Source of the DNA: Chrysomallon squamiferum
Lineage: Eukaryota > Mollusca > Gastropoda > Neomphalida > Peltospiridae
Direction: 5' to 3'
Length of the DNA stretch: 45,000 nucleotides
Assembly: GCA_012295275.1 (NCBI GenBank)
Contig: CM022674.1
Span: 12,454,864-12,499,863 of the forward strand
Shown: positions 27,759-40,810 of the stretch, one piece after another
Position numbering within the stretch: the first letter of the stretch is position 1
Layout of the letters: the number at the start of each line of letters is the position of its first letter
The notes under the pieces: generated by a model
Database searches by the model: none
What the model was told of the DNA's origin: nothing
The model's input: the letters and a program-made list of their open reading frames with translations, nothing else
Program-made: the position numbers and the translations under genes

Positions 27759-30201
27759 TATTATTATTATTATTATTTATTTTATTTAATTTTTTTACAA
27801 AAAGAAAAAAAAATTAATAATAAAATGAATTAAAAATTATATTTTTTTTTATTAGATTCTCAAAATGAACTAAGGCAGTCAGTTTAAAAAGTATTTTATT
27901 ACAAAACACAAAGTTTATTTTATTTTATTTTTACTTTCTAAATATCAGTAAATAAAAGTATTTTTGCTATTAGTTATTCACTGATTAAATAAAATTTGAT
28001 ATATAATGCTAAATATAAAAAAAATATTTATTAAACTATAAAGTTTGTATTATTATTTTTATTATTTAAACTATTTTATTATACATTTTAATAAAGTTTA
28101 CATATATTTGGTCAAAGATTAAGAAAATAAAGTAGGCTATAAAGCTTTCCTTATGAAAGTGAAATTAGTTGTAAAATTAACAATTTGATATTTGACAACA
28201 AGTAAGCTGTCATTTTATTTTTATTTTTTAGATAGTTATTAAAAAAACAGTAATTAAAAAAAAAAATAAGGATTTAGAACTTTAAGTTTTTTTATTTCAT
28301 TTTCTTAATTTTTATTTTTTGAAAAATTTCTTTCTCATTTTTTATTTTCATAGTTTCATTAGTCAAGTTTGTTTTGTTATTTTTAATTTTGCTTCAGTTC
28401 TGCTTTTTAATTTATTTTATTTTATTTTACATTGTTTTATTCTCCCTGCTTTTGTCTTCATTTTTATCTCCCTTGTTTCCATAGAATTAATTAAATAAAT
28501 TTAATATTGATATTAAAATTAAAGTATTAAATATATTTTTTAAAAACTAACTCAATAAATAAATACATAAGCAAATAAATAATGATTTTAAAATTAAATT
28601 AGAATGTTATATTAAATAGTAAGAAATATTCTGAAATTTATTTATTAATAAAAATATAAACAAATTAATGTAAAATAAAAAAGTAATTAAAATTATTTAA
28701 ATAAAAAAGAAAATATTTAAAACAAGGAAATAAAAAAAAATAATAAAAGTTATATAAATAATATGAAATAATAAAAATAAATTAAATAAATTACTGAATA
28801 CAACTGATAAAGAAATAATAGATAAAACAATTAAACAAAAAATAAAAAAATAAAAACAACAAAAAAACAAACAGAATAAATAAATAAATAATTTATTCCA
28901 TTATTCATTATTTTAATTCTGAAGAATTACTTAACAACATTTATTAAAGTTTCCTTCATAGAATCATTTTGTTCTATTTTAAATTTAACAATTTCATCGT
29001 TTCATGCATTCAGACATGTAACCACATACTGTTCTGTAATTTCACATATATTCCATTTTTAATTTAACCATATCACACCATAATTAAATTTTTGTAACAT
29101 ATATCTCTGTATCTTGAATGAAATCATTATTTAATCACAAAGAAATTGATTGGTAAATAGCCTACTTAATTATTTTACTGATTTAATATGTTTTACATTG
29201 TAAATAATTAATTTTTGATACTGAACAGAAAAGTACAAAATTATACCTATAAATCTTACAAATAAATAATGAAATAAAGTGATTACATAAAAACAAATGA
29301 TTTGTCACTGAATACATTCTGTAAAGTAATTTATATCTGAAGTAATTTTACTGATTTAGAAGATACTATTATTATTATTTCTTACTTACCTTAGTTTATT
29401 AAAAATAATGTTTTAATTTGTAGTTTTTATTAGAATTTCTTTTTGTTTTCTTTAAAATTATTATTTAATAATTAACTCTTTCTGTCTTTCTCTCTTTTTC
29501 TCATGCTCTCTCTCTCTCTGACTCTCTCAAAGGCTCTCTCTCTCTCTCTCTTGCTCATAATGAAGGCAACTACTTATAAATATGCAACTACTTATATTTC
29601 AACTTTTTTTAAGTTAATGATATTTTTGAGTATGTTAGATTTGCACGGACATTTCTGTTTCAGCTTTAATAATCACAGGACCAACGCAGGTGCGCGTAGG
29701 TGAACAGATTCACCTCGTCTGCAACGCCAGCAGCAGCGCACGAGCTGTTGTCACCAAACTAGACTGGTACTTCAATAACCGCAAACTTGAAGAGAACCAG
29801 TCTAGAAACATTGTTTTGCGAAATTATCGGCGGGAAAAATATTACGTTAGTGAACTCTTTGTTCGTCAAAGTACTGAACGGCACACAGGTACTTACCTGT
29901 GTCGCAGCCGGCGCAATCAGGTGCGACACAGGGTCAGAGTCGTTAAAGGTATGTGTTTGTTAGCAGTTTGACGTTTTAACATTTATTAAATAATCTTCGT
30001 TTTATTTTGCAGGAGTTTGTTTTGTCGTCTTTTCTTAATAATTAATATTATAATGATGTTATTTATATTAATGTTGTTGCTGTTGTAGTTGCTATTTTCA
30101 GGACGAAGATTTATATATATATGATGATGATGGTGGTGGTAATAAAAATAATAATTCAGATTTTTTTTTTTCCAGTGGATTTTTTATTTCATGTTTTTAT
30201 A

Positions 30202-30241
<40 letters not shown>

Positions 30242-31147
30242 TGAATTATTATTATATTATCATCATCATCATCATTATTAAAATTATTGATGTGTTAATG
30301 TTATTTTATGTTATTTTTTCAACACCACTGAGTCTGCAATAAACTACATTGTTTTACAGTGTTGTACATTTATTTTCATACATTGTAATACTTTGTATCT
30401 GATTTTTATTTTTTATTTGATATCTTGTAATTATTTACTTTGATTTCAGTAAATAACAGTCTTTTCAAAAAAACAAAAAATATAACCAACTTACTTTGAT
30501 TTTATTTATATATTTTAATATTGAAAAGATATATATTCTGAATTAATCATATTAATATGTTTCTTTTTAAAACTTGCTCTCATAGTGGACATGTATGTAT
30601 ATGTTACAAAATTATCTTTAATTGGTTTTAAATGTTTATGTTGTTACATTTTGAATAGTTATTTTATTTTATTTTTTTTTTATTTTTTTTTTTTTATTTT
30701 CATGGGTTTATTTAATTTATTTTGCTTTAGCTTTTTTCTTTTAAAAGCTAATTAAAACCTTTTTGTTTAAAATTCATTTTTGAAAGGTTAATATATCTCA
30801 TTATTAAATGGGAATTATATTTTATTATGTTAAAATGTTTATGAACAGGTAATATATTAATTTATTTTTCTTGGTTTTTTTTTTTAAATTCATCTTTTAA
30901 AATAGAAATATATATGTTTGTTTTATTTTAGTAATTAATATATTAAATTTAATTTTGTTTAAAGTTTTATTTATATTTTTAAATCATCTTCATCATATAC
31001 TTATTAAAATATATACTATAAAAAGTTTGTTAATTATTTCTAATAAAATATATTGAATACAATTTAAATCTTTTAATAAGAGGTATATATATATATTTAT
31101 ATTAACAAACAAATTCAAAGAAATCTTATGTGGATGTGTGTGAATGT

Positions 31148-31178
<31 letters not shown>

Positions 31179-31638
31179 TACATATATAAATGTATTAGAG
31201 AATAAAAAATGACAAGAAATCTTGTTGAAAAATTTATATTGTACACACACACATATAATATATATATTTATATATTAACTGTGTGTAATAAAACTGTGTT
31301 TGCAGCAACGCGAGAGTGCACGGAGTCGGAGTTCCGCTGTGACAGTGGTCAGTGTGTGGACGGCCGGGCACGGTGTAACAGACTGACCGAGTGTCTGGAC
31401 GGGTCAGACGAGAAGGACTGCGGTAAATTTTCTTTATGTTTTTTATTTTTTATTTTATTTATTTATTTTTTGTTCATTGATATCAAATTTCTTTATAAAG
31501 TGTTTTCTATCTTTTTTATATTTGTTTATTTTATTTATTAATATCAAGATTTTTAATTTTTCGTTTATTTTTATTTTTGTTTTTTTCTGGTTATGATGAT
31601 CATAATTATTTTAATATAATTATTGGTGTTACTCTGTC

Positions 31639-31670
<32 letters not shown>

Positions 31671-31717
31671 ATATTATTAATATTATTTTTATTATATTAT
31701 CAATATCATTATTTTAA

Positions 31718-31759
<42 letters not shown>

Positions 31760-34193
31760 CATTACTCTTATTATGAGCATCATTATTATTAATATTTATT
31801 TATGATAAATTTAGTGTATTTAACAAATAAGATTCTTTTAGGAAAAACAGTAACTTATTTTTGAATATTTTTATTATATATTCCAGCTTTTTAAATTATT
31901 TTTTATTTTTTTATTTTATTATAATTATTATTATATATTTTTTTTAAATGCGTACTGTCAAGTATTTTTATTCATTTTAAAAAAAAACTTATTTCATCAT
32001 TAGTATAAAATTCATTTTACTTATTCTTTTTTATATATTCTATTTATCTTTAGTCTTAAGGATAACATTATAATTTAGATCTAATATTTAAAAATTGTAT
32101 TATAGATATTCTGTATATTCAGATACTCAGATACAAATGTTTTATATGTTTTCAGGTTGTGGAGATGATGAGTTCCAGTGTGTCAGGGATGGAAAGTGTA
32201 TTTCTACAGACTTACGCTGTAACAGACACTATGACTGCTCAGACGGAAGTGATGAAGATAACTGCGGTACATTTTTATTCTTTCTCATTTTTTCTTTTCT
32301 TTCTCTCTATCAGTCCTATCTTTTCCATTATTTTTTCTTAATTTTTTTTTTTTTTTTCATGTTCATGTATTTTATTACATTATTCATTTTCTCTTTATTT
32401 TTCCTAATTGTTTTTTCTCTTTCTCTCTATTTTATTCTTTTTGTTTTCTTCTGTTTTTCTGTTATATATATTTCTGCATTTTTCTTAGAAGATAAAACAC
32501 TAATTATATAAAGACAAATTCATTAAATAATAAATAAAAATTGTATTTTCTGTTATTGTAAAAAAAAAAAAAAAAATTTCTGCTTGTTTTTTCTGTTATT
32601 TTTAAACTTTAAAAATTTTATGCTTTTCAGCTTGTATTTTCTATTTTCAAAATTATAAAATTTATGTTTTTCAGCTTGTATTTTCTATTTTCAAAATTAT
32701 AAAATTTATGTTTTTCAGCTTGTATTTACCATTTTAAAAAATAAAACTTTATGTTTTTCAGCTTGTAAAGAAAACGAGTTTCGCTGTAATGACGGAGAAT
32801 GCATCTCTGCAGACAGACGTTGTGACAGACGCACAGACTGCTTTGATGGAAGTGATGAAGTCGACTGTGGTGAGTGTTGATGCAGTCAGTCACGTTGTAT
32901 TTCAATGTTTCAAAATTTCAAATTCTTTAGATACCATAGAATGGTTTTTAAAATTTAATGTATTTAGAAGATACATAATGTCATTTTGAATAATAGTAGT
33001 CATCATTGTTGATATGTATCAAAATTAAATCAAATTTGTTCTTTGAAATATTATTTTTATTATTCTTAATGTTATTATTACTTTTATTATTATGACTATT
33101 ATTAGTGTTGTTATTATTATTATTATTACAAATTTATATTATTAATATTAATGAATAATCATTACTATTAATTACTGTTATTATTATAATACTGTTATTG
33201 TTATTGTTACAATTATTATTATTATTGTTGTATTATTATTATTACTATTGGTATACTATTACTATTACTACTATTATCATCATTATCATATTATTATTAT
33301 TATTATTATTACTGTTACTTCTATTGTTATACTATTACTATCATATTATAATTGTTGTTGTTGTTGTTGTTGTGTTACAGTGGGGGTGTGTGGTAGAAAC
33401 CAGTTCAAGTGTAATGATGGAAGCTGTATTGACAGAAGACTGAAATGTGACAGATACTCAAACTGTCCTGATGGATCAGACGAATTTGACTGTGGTATGT
33501 GCTGTGCTGCTTTCTTTACTTTGTGTTAATTTAACCCATCTTAATCTTGATTAGCTAACTGAAATTAATTTGTTTAATATTTGATACTGAAACGATGTTA
33601 TATTTTATTTAAGTTTTGTTTTTACTGATGATGTTGTTATTATTATTATTAATATGTTTTTTTATTATTATTGTTCTTATTATTAATGTATTATTATTTG
33701 ATTGTTATTATTATATTGTTGTTTATTTAAATTTATATACTTATTTATTTATTCTAATTATTTTGTTATTACTGTTAAATTAGTACTGTAAATTTAATAA
33801 AATTCAATGAATTCTGACATTTTCGCTGGAGCCTAATGTGTCCTAACAATAAAGTCTAATGCCCAGCTTACTTTTAATTCAGCTGCTACCAAAGATAAAC
33901 TTTATTTATTCAGACAACTTTTTATTTGTCTTACCTACTTGTTTGTTATGCATGAAAATGTATATTAACACAGGCATGGAGTTTTCATTTCTTTTAATAT
34001 TACTGTTGTCTTAACCTTTATATTTGTCATTTGTATGTATTAACCTTTTTTATATGAATCCTGTTAACTCCTGTATGCAGCATGCACATCGCATGAATAT
34101 AGATGTCAGAATGGACAGTGTATACGGGGTGAACGCTACTGTGATGGCCACCCTGACTGCATAGACAACAGCGATGAGGAATCTTGTAGTAGG

Positions 34194-34226
<33 letters not shown>

Positions 34227-37200
34227 TATATTACACCTGTGTAATACTGATAATATTGAATAATAATAGTGTAGCATATTTTATTATAAGTATATATATA
34301 TATAAAACACTGAATGTATTAAATAGTAATAATGTAACTTATTTCCCAAATAATATTTAATATTTTCATTATATATCATATTTATATAGCATCTTTTCTG
34401 TACTAATACTGGAAATAGTTAGTAATAAATAGGTTATATCCTTACCAATATACATTATTATATACTGAATATATTCAGCAATGTAATAAATTAAATAAAA
34501 TTACCAAAAAGAAGAAAAAAAGTGATTTAAAATAAATATGATAAATATTTACCTTACTGAGTTATCTCCCATCCAGGAGTTGGCTGCCCTTCAGAGAAGT
34601 TTCAGTGTATTAGTGGTGAGTGTATTGATCACAGGCGAGTCTGTGATGGACGCAGGGACTGTAGGGACAGTTCAGATGAAAATGGTTGTCGTAAGTGAAT
34701 AATAAAATTAATAGAGTTAGTAGTTTCACAGAAATTAATTAAAACAAATTATAAGAAAATATATAATAGAGTTAGTAATTTCACAGAAATTAATTAAAAC
34801 AAATTATAAGAAAATATATAATAAAATTAATAGAGTTAGTAATTTCACAGAAATTAATTAAAACAGATTATAAGAAAATATATTTTTTAATGAAGAAATT
34901 GATGATTCTGATACTCTGTTGATGTTGGTCATTTAATTGATTTTAAAATAAATGACTTGAATAGTGTTTATTATTATAAAAATATATATATATATACTTA
35001 TAAATAAATTAAATTCAGAGGGAACCAAGCTATAAATAAAACCATAAAAAATGGGAAAAAAATTAAATAAATAAAATAAAATAATAAATAAATAAAGATA
35101 TTACAGGCTACATAGGTATTTCACCAGTCATATCACCAATTGTTATGTTTAGTGTTGAAAAAGCAAGAATGTAAATATACTTGAAATACAGAAATATGTT
35201 TAAAATAATTCTGAAGTATTGTTAACAAAAAAGCAATGTATTTTGATTAGATAGTCTTAAAAACACGATATGAATATTAAGGACAAGCCAGTCCCAATCT
35301 TATATTATTAAAAATACAGAAATATACTTGGAACAGACTTGAAATAGTGTTAAAAATACCTGACGCGAATATTTTTTAAATGAACCAGTTTCACATACAG
35401 GTCTAGTAATGTTTGTACTCAGAATTTACTTCAGATACGGTTAAAATCGGTCATTTCAGCAACCCCCCCACCCCAGTCCTGTCTGCCTGGTCAGTTTAAA
35501 TGTACAAATAAACAGTGCATTGACGCTGGTTTGCGATGTGATGGACGCACGGACTGTACAGACAGATCAGATGAAATGCATTGTCGTAAGTTTAATAATA
35601 ATAATGATAATAATAATAATAATAATGATAATAATATAATAATATAATAATGTAGTAACAATAATAATAATAATAATAATAATGACAATAATAATTGTTA
35701 CATCAATAATATTAACAATGATGATAATGATAATAGTTGTAATAGCAATAGCAATAATAATAATAATAATAGTTGTAGCAATAATATTAATACCAATAAT
35801 AATAATAATAATAATAATAGTTATAGTAATAATATTAAACCCAATATTAATAATAATAGCAGTAATAATGATATAACACAATAATAATTATTATAACAGT
35901 AGTAGTAGTAATAATTATCATAGCAAAAATATTAATAGTAATAGTAATAATATAGTAATAGCAATAATAAAAATATTAATATTAATAGTAATTGCAATAA
36001 TAATAACTTTTATAACTTTTAATTATAGAAAGTTTAATGTAAAGTTAAAGTATTGTAAAAAGCATCATATGTAACAAATGAAATGTTTATTGTTTTAAAT
36101 TAAAGTAATAATAAATTACAATAAAAAATTTTGTTTTTCTTTTAGTTAATATTTTAGCCAATAATGATGATGATGATAATTATGATAATTTTAACAATAG
36201 TAATAATAAGTTATTATAATAAAAATAAAAATATTATTAAATAGTAATCAGTGATAAAAGAATTGATAATAATAGTCATATCATTAGCAATAACTAATAA
36301 TAATAATAAAAATAATAATAATAATAATAAAGATAGTAATAATAACAATAATAACAAATAATAGTAGTCATAGAAAAAATAATATTAACAGAAATTATTC
36401 TAGTACTGACATTAATACTGGCAATCGTAACAATAAATATTTCTAAAATCAGTTTTTATGTATCACTATAGATATAAATTATTTACAGCATCTCGTTGTC
36501 GTGGTAACCAGTTTCAGTGTGGCACTGGACATTGTATAGATATTCGAAAATGTTGTGACAATGTGCCCCACTGTCCAGACAAGTCTGATGAGACTGATTG
36601 TCCTCGCAGGAGTAAGTGAAGACTTAGCTAGGTCTTCTCCTGCTTAAATACATAGTTAGTGCTGTAGCTTTCAAATAGTCTACTCAGCTTGAGCTACATC
36701 TTACAATACTCTGATGAAACATTCTGCTCAGTCTGAGTTACATGTAGCGTAATGATATTCTGTGTTTGATCACCCTTTGGTCTTTTTGACATACCTTATC
36801 AATTACATACATCCTGAGAGAAATGATCTGCTTGGCTTGAGTCTCTTTTTAAAATTATTTTTATAGATATTTTATTTTTTGGTTTTAGAGATTTAAAAAA
36901 ATAGCTTTATTTATTTTTCTTTTATTTTGCATGCCTTTCATATTTAATCATTCAATTTTAATAGATAAACTGTTTTTCTTAATTACTTGTATTTTTTTAT
37001 TATTCTTACTTTTATTATTACTATACATATCACACCAATTTTTTTCTTCAAATTAGAAGCAAATTATTTTATTTTTATATAGACATATGCCTATTGCTGG
37101 AAATTATTACAGCCTTTTAATAAGCTAGATAGAATATGTGAATATATGTTTTTTTTATGTTCATGAGTTTGTGCATGCATATATATGCTTGTGTTTGTTC

Positions 37201-40200
37201 AATATTATCTGATTTATTTTATAAAAAGTAATGTATATATATATATATATCTTATTACTTTTATCATATTTAATATTATAATTAATATGTGTATGCATAT
37301 GTGTATTAAATTTGTATTCCAAATTTTGTATTGCATGATTGTTTAATATTCAGTTATACTTCTTATGTGTATATTAATAAATCTGAAAATTAACTTTGAA
37401 CAAAGAAATATATATTTATAATGTATATTACTGAAAATAATTATGATTCATATGTTAGTTATGTTTTGGTGTCTATACTTGCATGAATGCATGAATAACT
37501 CTAAATAATTAACAAGTCTTTTATGTGCAAGATTTTAGAATTTTTTCACTGGACAAGAGAAACATTTAGCAAGGATCATTGGTTGATGGTCAGAGGGCAG
37601 TGGTGTGTGAAATGGTTTCAGTACTAACTGTGGTTTTATTTTTACAGAATGCAGGAGGATGAGTTTAAGTGTGAAACTCACGGAGAGTGCATCTCCTCCA
37701 ACTACCGCTGCAACGGCCGACAGGACTGTAACGACGGAAGTGATGAAAGGGGCTGTGGTGAGTTTAAATATTTCATTTTTATATGTTTTCTTTTGTGGCG
37801 CTTTCGTTTTGTTTTAAACTTGCTTTGTTGTTGTTATAGTTGTTATTATATATATATATTTTTTTAAATTTCATTTAAATCTGTTTGTATATTTAAATCA
37901 TTATTTTATTTTATTTTTAAGATTTGTTTTTGTAGTTTAATTATCATGCATATTGGAATTGATTAGAATAGTCCACTGAAAGAAGAAATATATTTTTTTT
38001 TAAATTTAATTTACTTTTATGTTATTTGTATTTTATTTTTGTTTTATCAGTTTAATTTTAAAAAGTTATGATATTAAATTATTTTTATTCTTGTTATTAT
38101 TGTTTTCTTTTAAATCTAATTTTCTTTTTATTTTTAGATTTTTTTTTTTATGGTAATCATAAGATTCAAATGGATGCAAAAAATCCTTTATCATAAGAAA
38201 CATTAGTTTTTTATTCTTTCATTTTTTAAAATTTATATTAATATAATTTTATTTTATTTGCTTTTCAAAACTTCAGCTGGAACATAGAAATAATTTATTT
38301 TATTTACATGTTTAGTTTTAAGAAATAAAACTTACAATGATGTTGAATTTTTGTGTTTTTTTGTCAGAACCGACACTGTGTCGCAATGACGAGTTCACCT
38401 GTGACAGTGGACAGTGTATCCCTGCCGCTGACAGATGTAACAGACGTTACGACTGTCACGATGGCAGTGACGAACGCAACTGCCGTAAGTTTGATAACAT
38501 TTTCATTTAACATAATAACATCTGTTTTAATCTTCTTTCCTTTTTTTCTTATCATCTTTTTTCTTCTTCTTTTTCTTATTATTCTTGTTATTTATCAAAA
38601 ATATTGCTATTACAGTTTTTATTATTATTATTTATTTTTGTATTAATTTCTGTTATTGTTATTATTCTTTTCCTTTTTCTTCTCCACTTTTCATTTTTGT
38701 TTTTTATTTTTCTTTATTATTATTAATTTTTTTTTATTGTTTTATTACATTATTATTTTTTGTATTTATTCTTGTTGTCTTCTTTGTATTGCTATTATTA
38801 TAACTTTCACACCAAAAGCTGTAGTTGCAAATACTACTACAACAACAACTGCTGCTAGATTGTTATTGATGTTGTTATTATTATTATTATTATCATCATT
38901 ATTATTAATATCATCATTGTCATCATTATTATTGTAGTTACTGTTGTTGTTGATATTATTATTATTATTACCAATACTGTTACTGTTAATATTATAACTG
39001 GTATTATTATTACTGTTGTTGTTGTTTAAGTGACAATGTCTGATATTTTCAGCGACACCAACGCGACCACCACAGCCACAGTGTCGTCCTGATCAGTTCA
39101 GGTGTACGAGTGGTCAGTGCATCAGCGCTGCAGACAGGTGTAACCGCAGATACGACTGTCGTGACGGCAGTGACGAATTTGACTGTCGTAAGTCTTTTTT
39201 TGTATTATTATTATTATTTTTTTTAATAATTTATTTATTTAGCTGTTTGTTTTATTAATCAAAAATTATTATTAATGTGTAATATTAAAAAAAGTTGTTT
39301 AGTAGTTACTTTTTTTGTATTTCTATTCAGAGAATTGTTCTTTTTTATTCTATTTTAGTATTGTTAATTACTTGAACTTTAAAATTTAAATTTAGTTTAA
39401 TTTGTTATTTTCATTGTATTTTACTTTATTTTTCATTTAATTTTTTCTTATACTATTAATAACTAAACTTTATTATTTAATTTATTATTATTATATTTAA
39501 TAAAATTTTATTATTTTATTTTAATATTTATTTTATTTTATTTATATATTTTTGCTCTTTGTTCTAAAACAATTTTAATTAAGAATAAAAATTCGGTAAC
39601 TTTCAATAAATAATATTTTGAACATTTCTAAATAAACTTCAATATTAAACAAATGTGTGCCACTGTTTTTAAACATTTCTAAATAAACTTTGTTATTAAA
39701 AAAAATGTCTGTTGCTGATAAACGCAAATTGTTATTTTCAAGGGCCCACAACTCCGGAGCCCACTACATGTCAAGAAGACGAGTTTACCTGCAACAACGG
39801 AGAATGCATCGCGGCTGCAGATCGCTGTAACCGTAGATACGACTGTAGAGATGGCTCTGATGAGAGAGATTGTCGTAAGTTTCAGATTTTTGATGTTTTA
39901 TGTTTGTTTATTTATTTGTTTATTTGTTTATTTATTTATACATTTATTTATTTATTTGTTTGTTTATACATTTATTTATTTGTTTGTTTGTTTATTTGTT
40001 TATTTATTTGTTTATTATGTTTATTTATTTATTTATTATGTTTATTTATTTTAAAAATATCTTTTAAGAGAGATTAAGCAAATATTCTAATAGAGCAACA
40101 TGCTGAATTCTAGCTCACAAAATGCTGAATACATTTTTTCAGAGCGCAATTTTTAAAAATCAAATATAAATTCAATTGGTTAATTCAAGCTTCTCATGTT

Positions 40201-40773
40201 CTAAATTTAAGCTGTCTGTTTGCTGAATTATGCTTGCAAAATGCTGATTTTTTGCTGTGAAATGCTGAATACATTTTAGCAGTGTGCTCAGCTTAGTCTG
40301 GACTCATGCTGGGTTCAAGCTTGCAAAATGCTGAAATGATGTGTTAAATAAAATGTCAGAATTTTGTGAATACACGATAACAATATTTTGACAGTTATTC
40401 TGAATATACACAGCTAAACCTAACATTTTATAATCTAATTGTTATAAAATGTTCACATACATATATATAAAAGCAAATTACAATAAAATTATTTAAAACT
40501 AACCCCTTCATGGTGAACATATGAACCATCTTTGCAAACATTTGTTGTGTTTCTTTCCTCTTTCAGAATAATGGTTGGTTGTTATTATAGTTGTTTGTCA
40601 ATGATATGTTTTGCACTTATTACTATAGAAACATGAATTAATTCAGCTTCTAATTAGCAGATGAAAGGTTATGGTATGTACTGTCTTGGCTATGTGTTAT
40701 GATGGCAGAATTGTTCAAGTATACTTAAAATCACAGATTACTTAAATTAATATTGTTTTCATAATTTTGTTTA

Positions 40774-40810
<37 letters not shown>

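Noticed and set aside
33198-33443. Hydrophobic frame that looks like a membrane segment before LDLa 14.
   Set aside because: It is TTA/TTG trinucleotide intron; a consensus acceptor separates it from the exon.
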